A DNA stretch of 64,000 bases from Paraburkholderia tropica. Lineage in GTDB: Bacteria; Pseudomonadota; Gammaproteobacteria; Burkholderiales; Burkholderiaceae. The notes under the pieces were generated by a model that was given only the letters and a program-made list of their open reading frames with translations, was not told where the DNA came from and did no database searches. The position numbers were made by a program, and so were the translations under genes. The DNA lies in the NCBI RefSeq assembly GCF_900109265.1, contig NZ_FNZM01000005.1:62001-126000 (forward strand). The letters run 5' to 3'. This document shows, in pieces, positions 7,861 through 15,754 of this stretch; position 1 is the first letter of the stretch, and each line of letters starts with the position of its first letter.

Positions 7861-9576
7861 TTACTTCGCCACGAACTCGATACGGCGATTACGGAAGCGG
7901 CCGCTTTCGGTATCGTTCGCGGCGACCGGATTGGCGTCGCCGTAACCTTCGGCCTTGAGCGTGCTGCCCGCCACGCCCTGCGCGACCAGGAAGGTGCGCA
8001 CGGCTTGCGCGCGCTGCTTCGAGAGCGCGAGGTTGGTCGCCGCCACGCCGACGTTATCCGAATAGCCCGCCACTTCGAGCTGCACCGGCTTGCCCTGCTT
8101 CGCGCACGCCTTCAGCGCCTTGGCCGAGTCGCGCAGATCCTGCGCGGCCGAGGCCGGAATCACCGAGCTTGCGGTCTTGAAGTTGATGACCTGCAGGTTG
8201 AGCACCTTCGCCACGTCGCTGCCCGCGCACGAGCTGTCGCTGACGAACAGGCCCTTCACGGCGTCGCGGAACGACTGCGTGGCGTCGGCCACGGCCTTCT
8301 GCACGTTGAACACGCCGATGTCGAAGCCCGAGCCGAACAGCGCCTTGAGCTTGTCGAGCCAGCCGAGCTTGGCGTCGGCGGCCGTCCCGCTCAGTTCGAC
8401 GTGCGAGCCGTCGATCTTCACTTCCGCGCCGGGCAGCGCCATCAGCGGCAGCAGGCCGTCGAGGTGCGCGAGCCAGTCGGCGGGCTTCGTGGCGGCGTCG
8501 ACCGTCACGTTGGCGTTGAACTTGCCGTCGCCGAACCGCTTCGTGAGCGCGTCGACGAGCTGCGCCTTTTCGGCTTCGGTGCCGACCGTGGCCGTGATCG
8601 TCGGCACGCCGTTTTTGTCAACCGCGAACGAGAGATGCGAATCCTGCGTGGGCGCGGGCGCAACAACAGCGCTGGCCGCCGATGCCGCCGACGCATCAGA
8701 CGCCGCCGAGGTGATCGCGGGCGCCGACGCATTGTCGGCCGCGCTGGCTTCCGAAGCCGCGACCGCCGCGGGCGCCGAGGCCGCCTGATCGTCCTGCACC
8801 GGTTCCTCGCGATGGCACGAGCGCAGCGCGAAGAACGCCACGATCAGTGCGAGCGCGGCGAGCAGCCACCAGAGCCACGAATGCCCGCGCTTTTCGACGA
8901 CGATCGGCGGCGTGCTGTCGCCGATCGTCTGCGGCGGCAGCGACGCCGACACCGGACGAGCCGGCGGCTGCGGATGATCGAGATGCGCCGACACGTCCTT
9001 CAGGCGCATGAGCACCGAGCCCGCGAACGCGCCCGCGCTGCCGAGGCCGACCGCGCTCGCGAGGCGGTCGGTGAGGCTCGCGTTGACCGACGAGAGTTGA
9101 TGGCCGAGCAACGTTGGCAACTGGCCGACGAAACCCTGGGACGACGTGAAGTGCTGCTTGAGAATGCCCATCAGCGCCGCGCCGACCACGCCGGTCAGCG
9201 AGAACGCCGTGGATTGCGCCGCGCCCGTTTGCGCCGCGACTGCGTCGGCGAGTGCGCCGACGTTCACGCCCGCCGCCTTCTGCACCAGGTCGCGGCCCAT
9301 CGTTTCGAGCTGGCTCAGGCCCGCGGTGCTCGACAGCAGTTCGGGCAACTGCTTGCCGATGCTCGCGTTCACGTCGGGCGACATGATGGTGGAGAACAGG
9401 CTGCGCGCGCCGTCGGCGGTGCTGCCGCGATGCATGATCGCCGCGACGAGCGCCGGCGCGACCGCGCCGGTGACCTTGCGCGTGAGATCGGGCGAGAGGC
9501 CGAAGCGGCCGGACAGGTTGCGGACGACGTCGTCGCTCAGGACCGTTTCCAGCAGGTGAAATACGTTGATGCTCAT
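7861..9576 (-). CDS. DUF937/YidB-like – transmembrane – OmpA-like domain envelope protein
   Basis: A 571-residue mosaic. Residues 1–200 form a helical DUF937/YidB-type region (LSDDVVRNLSGRFGLS…). A single membrane span lies at about 233–252 (WLWWLLAALALIVAFFAL), followed by a Ser/Ala-rich linker, BON-like repeats (VDKNGVPTITATVGTEAEK…) and a C-terminal OmpA-like peptidoglycan-binding domain (GYSDNVGVAATNLALSKQRA, then GYGDANPV and NRRIEF). The likely topology is an inner-membrane anchor with a cytoplasmic N-terminal domain and a periplasmic murein-binding C-terminus. A TATAAT -10 (complement of 9635–9640) and a GGGAGGAA ribosome site precede the ATG. The DUF937 function is unknown. Confidence 0.85.
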   Translation of the reverse strand: MSINVFHLLETVLSDDVVRNLSGRFGLSPDLTRKVTGAVAPALVAAIMHRGSTADGARSLFSTIMSPDVNASIGKQLPELLSSTAGLSQLETMGRDLVQKAAGVNVGALADAVAAQTGAAQSTAFSLTGVVGAALMGILKQHFTSSQGFVGQLPTLLGHQLSSVNASLTDRLASAVGLGSAGAFAGSVLMRLKDVSAHLDHPQPPARPVSASLPPQTIGDSTPPIVVEKRGHSWLWWLLAALALIVAFFALRSCHREEPVQDDQAASAPAAVAASEASAADNASAPAITSAASDASAASAASAVVAPAPTQDSHLSFAVDKNGVPTITATVGTEAEKAQLVDALTKRFGDGKFNANVTVDAATKPADWLAHLDGLLPLMALPGAEVKIDGSHVELSGTAADAKLGWLDKLKALFGSGFDIGVFNVQKAVADATQSFRDAVKGLFVSDSSCAGSDVAKVLNLQVINFKTASSVIPASAAQDLRDSAKALKACAKQGKPVQLEVAGYSDNVGVAATNLALSKQRAQAVRTFLVAQGVAGSTLKAEGYGDANPVAANDTESGRFRNRRIEFVAK

Positions 9577-9634
9577 CGAGGCGGTTCCTCCCAGTTCGCG
9601 GACGCGCCAACTGACACGCCCAAGGTGCCGCGCG

Positions 9635-9640
9635 ATTATA
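9635..9640 (-). promoter_or_regulatory. -10 element of the DUF937/OmpA gene
   Basis: TATAAT on the minus strand 59 bp before the start codon, in an otherwise GC-rich leader. The -35 is weak. Confidence 0.5.
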
Positions 9641-9728
9641 GGGACTCCGAAATCTCTAAATTGCGGATACCGCGAAGTTCACACAATCTTTAACGAAAAA
9701 GACGCTTTTTAAGCAATTTTCGTCAATT

Positions 9729-9766
9729 GAAAAAGCCAGCGAGACGTCGAGCGTCTCGCTGGCTTC
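9729..9766 (-). terminator. Terminator of the GMC oxidoreductase gene
   Basis: A 14-bp perfect stem (AAGCCAGCGAGACG at 9733–9746 with 9752–9765) is followed on the minus strand by a T-run, 75 bp past the GMC gene stop. Confidence 0.88.
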
Positions 9767-9839
9767 GCGTGTCTTCCGAGTGCTTTGAGATTCGTCCGAG
9801 TGAGCGCACCACCGCTCGCTTGCGAAAAGAATGCGCGTG

Positions 9840-11471
9840 TCAGGCCGTCATTTGCGCGCTGTGCGTGGACGCGCTTTCGCGTCGGGCCGCGACGATCAGA
9901 TCCGCCGCGCGCTCGCCGATCATCACGGTCGGCGCATTGGTGTTGCCGCCGATGAGCGTCGGCATCACCGAGGCGTCGGCGATACGCAGATGCGTCGCGC
10001 CGCGCACGCGCAACTGCGGGTCGACGACCGATTGCGCGTCGCTGCCCATGCGGCAGGTCGCGACCGGGTGATAGATCGTATCGGCGTGCGAGGCGATGGT
10101 CGCGCGCAGCTCGGCGTCGCTCTGCCCCGCCTGCGTGTAGATCTCGCGCCCGCCCATGCGCAGCAGCGCGGGCGCGTCGAGAATGCGCCGCGCGATGCGC
10201 GTGCCTTCGACGAGCAGATCGAGGTCGCGCGCATCGGACAGAAAGCGTGGATCGATCACCGGCGCTTCGCGCGCATCGGCGCTCGCGAGCGTGACGGTGC
10301 CGCGGCTCGCCGGGCGCAGCACGCAGACGTGCAGCGAATAGCCGTGTCCCCAGTGCAGGCGGCGGCTGTGATCGTCGACGAGCGCGGTGCAGAAGTGCAG
10401 TTGCAGATCGGGCCGCTCCAGCTCCGGACGGCTTTTCAGAAACCCGCCCGCCTCCGCCACGTTGGTCGTGAACATGCCGCGTCGCCCGCGCAAATAACGC
10501 ACGAGGCCCGGCACCATCCTGGCCGCGCCGCGCAGCGAATAACCGACGGTCTCGCTCGAATGCACGCGCTTGTTATAAGTGAAGTCGATGTGGTCGATCA
10601 GATTGCGGCCGACATCCGGCGCGTCGTGCTGCACGGCAATGCCATGTTCTCGCAGATGCGCGGCCGGCCCGATGCCCGAGCACATCAACAGTTGCGGCGT
10701 GTTGAACGCGCCTGCCGCGAGGATCACCTCGGCGCGCGCCTCGATGCGCTCGCTGCGGCCCGCGCGCACGACGTCGACGCCGGTCGCGCGCACGCCGTCG
10801 AAGCTCACGCGCAGCACGGTGGCATCGGCGATCAGATGCAGATTCGGGCGCGGCGTCCCATAGAGATACGCGCGCGCCACCGTGCAGCGCTCGCCGCCGC
10901 GCTGCGTGACCTGATAGAAGCCGACGCCTTCCTGACGCGCGCCGTTGAAGTCGTCGTTGGCGGGGAAACCCGCTTCGAGCGCGGCCTGCACGAAGCGCTC
11001 CGCGACCGCGTTGCGCTCGCGCAGATCGGACACGCCGAGCGGGCCGCCCGCGCCGTGCCACGCATTCGCGCCGCGCGCGTTGTCCTCGGCGCGCAGGAAG
11101 TACGGCAGCACGTCGTCCCACGCCCAGCCCGTGCAGCCGAGCCGCGCCCATTCTTCGTAGTCGAGCGGATGGCCGCGCGTGTAGATCATCGCGTTGATGG
11201 CGCTGGAGCCGCCGAAGCCGCGGCCGCGCGGCTGGTAGCCGCGTCGTCCGTTCAGGCCCGGCTGCGGCACCGTCTGATAGGCGTAGTTGTTTTTGTTGCG
11301 AAACGGCACGAGCGCCGCCACGCCCATCGGCATGTTGACGAAGAGATTGCGCTCGGTGTGCGGACCGGCTTCGATCAGTGCGATGCTCGCGTCGGGACAG
11401 CGTTCGGCGAGGCGTCCCGCCAGCGATGCGCCGCCCGAACCGCCACCTACGATCACGTAGTCGTATTGCAT
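9840..11471 (-). CDS. GMC-family FAD-dependent alcohol/choline dehydrogenase
   Basis: A 543-residue GMC oxidoreductase. It has the N-terminal FAD dinucleotide fold (YDYVIVGGGSGGASLAGRL, residues 3–21), LIEAGP at about 33–38, the GMC signature GRGFGGSSAINAMIYTRGH near residue 85, the second signature GAFNTPQLLMCSGIGP, and the C-terminal HPVATCRMG with the catalytic-type His. It should oxidise an alcohol to an aldehyde with transfer of electrons to a quinone or similar acceptor; the closest named relatives are choline dehydrogenase and the alcohol dehydrogenase AlkJ, so substrate is open. It is divergent from the acyl-CoA dehydrogenase/aldehyde dehydrogenase pair, suggesting sequential oxidation. 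Confidence 0.93.
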   Translation of the reverse strand: MQYDYVIVGGGSGGASLAGRLAERCPDASIALIEAGPHTERNLFVNMPMGVAALVPFRNKNNYAYQTVPQPGLNGRRGYQPRGRGFGGSSAINAMIYTRGHPLDYEEWARLGCTGWAWDDVLPYFLRAEDNARGANAWHGAGGPLGVSDLRERNAVAERFVQAALEAGFPANDDFNGARQEGVGFYQVTQRGGERCTVARAYLYGTPRPNLHLIADATVLRVSFDGVRATGVDVVRAGRSERIEARAEVILAAGAFNTPQLLMCSGIGPAAHLREHGIAVQHDAPDVGRNLIDHIDFTYNKRVHSSETVGYSLRGAARMVPGLVRYLRGRRGMFTTNVAEAGGFLKSRPELERPDLQLHFCTALVDDHSRRLHWGHGYSLHVCVLRPASRGTVTLASADAREAPVIDPRFLSDARDLDLLVEGTRIARRILDAPALLRMGGREIYTQAGQSDAELRATIASHADTIYHPVATCRMGSDAQSVVDPQLRVRGATHLRIADASVMPTLIGGNTNAPTVMIGERAADLIVAARRESASTHSAQMTA

Positions 11472-12011
11472 GTCTCCTCCTGTTGGCGCGGCCCGGCGCT
11501 CGCGCGCGTGCCTTCAGCCCATGCAGCGGACGCTGCCTCTCAGTCTCGTGGATGTCTCGCGGACGTCGCGCGGACGTCGCGTTATCTCGCGTTGCAGCCG
11601 GGCGGCGCTTGAGGCACCCTAGTTGCACGCTCGTTCGATTTCACGTTTGTGGCCGATTGTAGGAAGTGTCAGGCACCGGGGTCAGCTTTTATCTCAGAGT
11701 GTTCCCTCTAATCCTGCCATTACACGATGTCTCATTGGCGACTAACATGAAGGACCGTCCGGCGCCCGGCGTCGGCGGTTACAAAAACGATTCCAGCAAG
11801 CAGCACAGGGAGCGCTGGAGCGCCCAGTAACCGGCCCGCCGCATGGGTCCAGACTGCGCATATAGTCTGGACGCGTGCGGCGCGGGCCGCCATCGGTGCG
11901 CATCACGAACGAGCATGACGGCCTCGCGCGCACGCCGCGCGTGGGCTTTTCGTCAGATCAGGCACGATGACACCGCGCGCCCGACGCGCGCCGCCGATGG
12001 AGACCGCCTCG
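11472..12011. other. Intergenic control region between the GMC gene and the AidB-like gene
   Basis: This 540-bp divergent region has no credible gene. It contains a segment around 11665–11695 (GTGTCAGGCACC then GGGGTCAG) that looks like a mobile-repeat remnant, a more AT-rich stretch at about 11690–11750, and a perfect 9-bp palindrome at 11847–11872. Confidence 0.6.
11847..11872. promoter_or_regulatory. Perfect inverted repeat, putative operator of the AidB-like gene
   Basis: GTCCAGACT-N8-AGTCTGGAC: nine perfectly paired bases on each side of GCGCATAT. TATAGT at 11861–11866 may be a -10, so a bound repressor would block it. The size and symmetry suit a TetR- or MarR-type dimer; the regulator is not in the window. 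Confidence 0.65.
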
Positions 12012-13796
12012 ATGAACCCAATCGCCCCGACGCACCCGGCCAGCGCACCTGACGCGACCGAGGCGACCGACGCCGCGTCGCGCCAGCATCGCTCCGGCAC
12101 CACGCACGAAGTCACGAATCAGGCGCCGCCGCTCGCCGATTACAACCTTTTTTCCACCGATGCCGCGCTCGGCGAAGCGCTCGCGCGCGCCGGCGCGCAG
12201 TGGCATCGCGATGCGCTCGCGCGTCATGGCGCCAAGCTCGGCGAAGCCGAGGTGCAGGCGCTCGCCGATCTCGCCAACCGCCACGCGCCCGAACTGCATA
12301 CGCACAGCGCGCGCGGCGAGCGCATCGACGCCATCGAATTTCATCCCGCCTGGCACGACCTGCTCGCGCTGCTGCGCGCCGAAGGCCTGCACGCGCTGCC
12401 GTTCTCCGAGCCGCGTCCCGGCGCGATGGCCGCGCGCTGCGCGGGCTATTTTCTGCACGCGCAGCTGGAATCGGGCTCGCTCTGCCCGCTCTCCATGACG
12501 TTCGCCAGCATTCCGGTTCTACAGCGCGAGGCGGCGCTGTTCGAGACGCTGCGCGACAAGCTCTACACGCGCGAGCACGACCCGCGCGACGTGCCGCTCG
12601 CCCACAAGCGCTCGATGATGATCGGCATGGGCATGACCGAAAAGCAGGGCGGCTCCGACGTGCGCAGCAACCGCACCGAAGCGCGTCCGGCGGGCGCGCA
12701 GAGCGGACGCGGCGCGCGCTATCTGCTGACCGGCCACAAGTGGTTCTTTTCCGCGCCGCAATGCGACGCGCACCTCGTGCTCGCGCGCACGACCGAACAC
12801 GACGGCCTCTCGTGCTTCTTCGTGCCGCGCTTCCTGCCGGACGGCACGAAGAACGCCGTCAACGTGCAGCGTCTGAAAGAGAAGCTCGGCAACCGCTCGA
12901 ACGCGAGCAGCGAAGTTGAATTCTTCGACGCCGAGGGCGTGATGATCGGCGACGAAGGCCGCGGCGTGCCGACCATCATCGAAATGGCGAATTTCACGCG
13001 GCTTGACTGCGTGATCGGCAGCGCGGCGCTGATGCGCGCGGCGCTCGTGCAGGCGATCCATCACGCGCGCCATCGCAGCGCGTTCGGCCGTCCGCTCGCG
13101 CAGCAGCCGCTGATGCAGAACGTGCTCGCCGACCTCGCGCTCGAATCCGAAGCCGCGACGGTGCTGTTCATGCGCCTCGCGCACGCATTCGAGCAGAGCG
13201 CGCAGGCGGCGCAGCCCGGCGAGGAAAGCGCCGAAGCGCTCGAAGCGCTCGCGTGGCGGCGCATCGTCACGCCCGCCGCGAAGTTCTGGGTCTGCAAGCG
13301 CACGCTCGCGTTCACCGGCGAGGCGATGGAAGTCTGGGGCGGCAACGGCTACGTCGAGGAAGGGCCGATGGCGCGCTTCTACCGCGAGGCGCCCGTCAAC
13401 TCGATCTGGGAAGGGTCGGGCAACGTGATGTGTCTCGACGTGCTGCGCGCGCTCGAACGCGAGGCCGACGCCGCCCAGGCGCTCTTTCTTGCGTGGCGTC
13501 GCGAAGCGGCCGATCATCTCGTGCTCACAGCCGCGCTCGACCGGCTCGCGGCGCTGCTCAACGGCGCGCCGGGATCGCGCGAGGCGAGCGCGCGGCGCAT
13601 CGCGCAGCAGATCGTGCTGATCGCGCAGGCGATGCTGCTGCGCGCCGGACCGCCCGAGGTCGCCGACGCGTTCATCGCCACGCGGCTCGACGAACACGCC
13701 GCCGACTGCGACCGCGTGTTCGGCACGCTGCCCGCGCGCTTCGACCACGCCGCGCTGATCGAACGCGCGCTGCCCGCCGACTATCTGGTGCGATGA
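12012..13796 (+). CDS. aidB: AidB-like acyl-CoA dehydrogenase (isovaleryl-CoA-dehydrogenase type)
   Basis: A flavoprotein of about 594 residues in the acyl-CoA dehydrogenase superfamily, AidB branch. The family N-terminus HEVTNQAPPLADYNLFSTDAAL is clear; MGMTEKQGGSDVRSN is the AidB-type flavin/active-site segment, followed by YLLTGHKWFFSAP and the C-terminal GEAMEVWGGNGYVEEGPMARFYREAPVNSIWEGSGN. AidB of E. coli is induced on alkylation damage; many Burkholderiaceae paralogues lie in catabolic clusters and probably act on acyl-CoA. The ATG at 12012 has GGAGA 8 nt upstream; starts at 11967 and 11997 are also possible. The coniferyl-aldehyde-type dehydrogenase follows 55 bp downstream. Confidence 0.88.
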   Translation: MNPIAPTHPASAPDATEATDAASRQHRSGTTHEVTNQAPPLADYNLFSTDAALGEALARAGAQWHRDALARHGAKLGEAEVQALADLANRHAPELHTHSARGERIDAIEFHPAWHDLLALLRAEGLHALPFSEPRPGAMAARCAGYFLHAQLESGSLCPLSMTFASIPVLQREAALFETLRDKLYTREHDPRDVPLAHKRSMMIGMGMTEKQGGSDVRSNRTEARPAGAQSGRGARYLLTGHKWFFSAPQCDAHLVLARTTEHDGLSCFFVPRFLPDGTKNAVNVQRLKEKLGNRSNASSEVEFFDAEGVMIGDEGRGVPTIIEMANFTRLDCVIGSAALMRAALVQAIHHARHRSAFGRPLAQQPLMQNVLADLALESEAATVLFMRLAHAFEQSAQAAQPGEESAEALEALAWRRIVTPAAKFWVCKRTLAFTGEAMEVWGGNGYVEEGPMARFYREAPVNSIWEGSGNVMCLDVLRALEREADAAQALFLAWRREAADHLVLTAALDRLAALLNGAPGSREASARRIAQQIVLIAQAMLLRAGPPEVADAFIATRLDEHAADCDRVFGTLPARFDHAALIERALPADYLVR

Positions 13797-13851
13797 GCAG
13801 CGATAACAACAACACGAGCGCCCGCGCGCCTCACTCCATCAAGGACCGACC

Positions 13852-15324
13852 ATGAAGCAGGATCTGCCCGAAACGCTTGCTCCGCAGCCCGCTCCCGGCG
13901 CAAGTGCCGCGAGCACAACCGGCGAGCACACGCCGGACACGCTCGCCGCGCTGCTCGCCACGCAGCGCGAAGCCTTCCTGCGCGAGCCGTTTCCGGCGTG
14001 GAGCACGCGCGCGCGTCATCTGCGCACGCTGCGCGACGTGCTGTTCGCGAATCAGGACGCGCTCGCCGACGCGATGAACGCGGATTTCGGCCAGCGCTCG
14101 AAAGCCGAGGTCGCGCTCGCGGAATTCGTGGTGCTCAAGCAGGAAATCGACGCCGCGCTCAAGCACGGCGAGCGCTGGATGCGTCCGCAGCGCCGCCGCA
14201 CGGGCAAGTGGCTCGCGCCGGGCCGCGCGAAAGTCGTGCCGCAGCCGCTCGGCGTGGCGGGTATCGTCGTGCCGTGGAACTATCCGCTGCTGCTGGGCGC
14301 GAGTCCGCTCGTCTGCGCGCTCGCGGCGGGCAACCGAGCGCTGATCAAGATGTCGGAGCTGACGCCGCGCACGTCCGCGCTGTTCGCCGATCTGATCGCG
14401 CAGGCCTTCGCGCCCGACCACGTGGCGGTCGTGAACGGCGACGCGGCCGTGGGCGCGGCCTTCAGCGCGCTGCCGTTCGACCATCTGCTGTTCACGGGCT
14501 CGACGCGCATCGGCCACGAAGTGATGCGCGCGGCGGCCAACCATCTCACGCCGGTCACGCTCGAACTCGGCGGCAAGTCGCCCGCGCTGATCGGCACGCA
14601 GGCGCGCTTTGACTACGCCGTCGACAGCCTGCTGCTCGGCAAGACGCTCAACGCCGGGCAGACCTGCATCGCGCCCGATTACGTGCTGCTGCCGCGCGGC
14701 AGCGAAGCGGCGTTCATCGCCCGCGCGCGCACGCGCTTCGAGACGCTGTATCCGCAATTCGCGACCAACCGCGATTACACCTCGATCATCTCGCCGCGCC
14801 ATTTCGAGCGCCTCGAACGGCTCGCCGACGAAGCCCAGGCCGCGGGCGCGCAACTGCATCCGCTCGGTCCGCGCGACGCCGCGACGCGCCAGTTCGCGCC
14901 CGTGATCGTGACGAACGCGCCCGACTCGACGCGATTGATGCAGGAGGAAATTTTCGGGCCGCTGCTGCCGATCGTGCCCTACGACACGCTCGACGAGGCG
15001 CTGCGCTACGTGAACGCGCGTCCGCGTCCGCTCGCGCTCTATCTCTACGCCGACGACGCGCGCACGGTCGATCGCGTGACGCACGAGACCGTGGCGGGCG
15101 GCATGTCGGTGAACGAAACGCTGATGCATATCGCCGCGGAGGGGCTGCCGTTCGGCGGCGTGGGCGCGAGCGGCATGGGCGCGTATCACGGCTACGAGGG
15201 ATTTCAGACCTTCTCGAAGATGAAACCCGTGTTCACCCAGGCGCGCCTGAACGCGCGCGGGCTGATCGCGCCGCCTTACGGCAAGCTGTTCAACACGCTG
15301 ATTCGCGTGATGTTGCGGTTCTGA
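13852..15324 (+). CDS. calB: Coniferyl-aldehyde-type NAD(P)-dependent aldehyde dehydrogenase
   Basis: A 490-residue aldehyde dehydrogenase that oxidises an aldehyde to its acid (coniferyl aldehyde to ferulate in characterised CalB). Catalytic features are intact: PWNYP with Asn143, Lys166 (LIKMSE), FTGSTRIGHEV, Glu238 in LELGGKSP and the nucleophile Cys272 in NAGQTCIAPDY. The QEEIFGPLLP motif near 365 and the long C-terminal tail lacking a second domain match the coniferyl/ALDH3-like subgroup. It follows the AidB-like gene on the same strand and is convergent with the FlhB-like gene 25 bp away. The true substrate (aromatic versus long-chain aldehyde) is not fixed by sequence. Confidence 0.88.
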   Translation: MKQDLPETLAPQPAPGASAASTTGEHTPDTLAALLATQREAFLREPFPAWSTRARHLRTLRDVLFANQDALADAMNADFGQRSKAEVALAEFVVLKQEIDAALKHGERWMRPQRRRTGKWLAPGRAKVVPQPLGVAGIVVPWNYPLLLGASPLVCALAAGNRALIKMSELTPRTSALFADLIAQAFAPDHVAVVNGDAAVGAAFSALPFDHLLFTGSTRIGHEVMRAAANHLTPVTLELGGKSPALIGTQARFDYAVDSLLLGKTLNAGQTCIAPDYVLLPRGSEAAFIARARTRFETLYPQFATNRDYTSIISPRHFERLERLADEAQAAGAQLHPLGPRDAATRQFAPVIVTNAPDSTRLMQEEIFGPLLPIVPYDTLDEALRYVNARPRPLALYLYADDARTVDRVTHETVAGGMSVNETLMHIAAEGLPFGGVGASGMGAYHGYEGFQTFSKMKPVFTQARLNARGLIAPPYGKLFNTLIRVMLRF

Positions 15325-15349
15325 AGCCAGCGGCCTGGCGTCGCGTGCC

Positions 15350-15754
15350 TCACTCCGGCAAGGCCGGAAAGCGGAACGGATTGATCGACAGCGATTTCGG
15401 ATCGGGCGTGTTGCGGGCCGCGCCCGCCGCGCCTGCGGCTGATTGCTGGCCATTCGCGGCGGCAGCGGCGGCGGCTTGCGCGTTGCCCGCGACTTCGAGC
15501 CCGTGCAGCCAGGCGAGCAGTTCCGCCACCGCCTGATAAAGCTGCGGCGGCACCTGCGAATCCAGATCGACCTGCATTAGCAGCGACACCATTTCCGGCG
15601 CCTCGTGCACATAGAGGCCGGCTTCCTTCGCGCGCTGCACGATCATCTCGGCGACAAGGCCGTAGCCCTTCGCGACCACGCGCGGCGCGGCGTCGGGCGA
15701 AGCCGCGTCGTCGTAGGCGAGCGCCGCGGCGCTCTTGCGGTTCGTGCGGCTCAT
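15350..15754 (-). CDS. FlhB C-terminal-domain-like protein (FlhX/EscU-YscU-HrcU family)
   Basis: This 134-residue protein corresponds only to the soluble C-terminal part of the export switch FlhB. Residues 24–86 (PRVVAKGYGLVAEMIVQRAKE…VPPQLYQAVAELLAWLHGLE) align with the segment after the NPTH cleavage site of the full FlhB in this window (PKVIAKGVNLVAARI…IPGPLYGAVAQVLAWVY). It lacks the membrane domain and NPTH, so it resembles the fragment left after FlhB autocleavage. The C-terminus is Ala/Gln-rich. Its ATG overlaps the stop of the upstream FliK-like gene by 4 bp, so the two are translationally coupled. FlhX-type proteins can partly replace the FlhB C-terminus elsewhere; that role here is inference. 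Confidence 0.88.
   Translation of the reverse strand: MSRTNRKSAAALAYDDAASPDAAPRVVAKGYGLVAEMIVQRAKEAGLYVHEAPEMVSLLMQVDLDSQVPPQLYQAVAELLAWLHGLEVAGNAQAAAAAAANGQQSAAGAAGAARNTPDPKSLSINPFRFPALPE

Noticed and set aside
8005..9693. Plus-strand 562-codon frame opposite the OmpA-like gene
   Set aside because: Antisense of a clear domain-bearing gene and would start within its terminator-proximal region; composition is that of a shadow.
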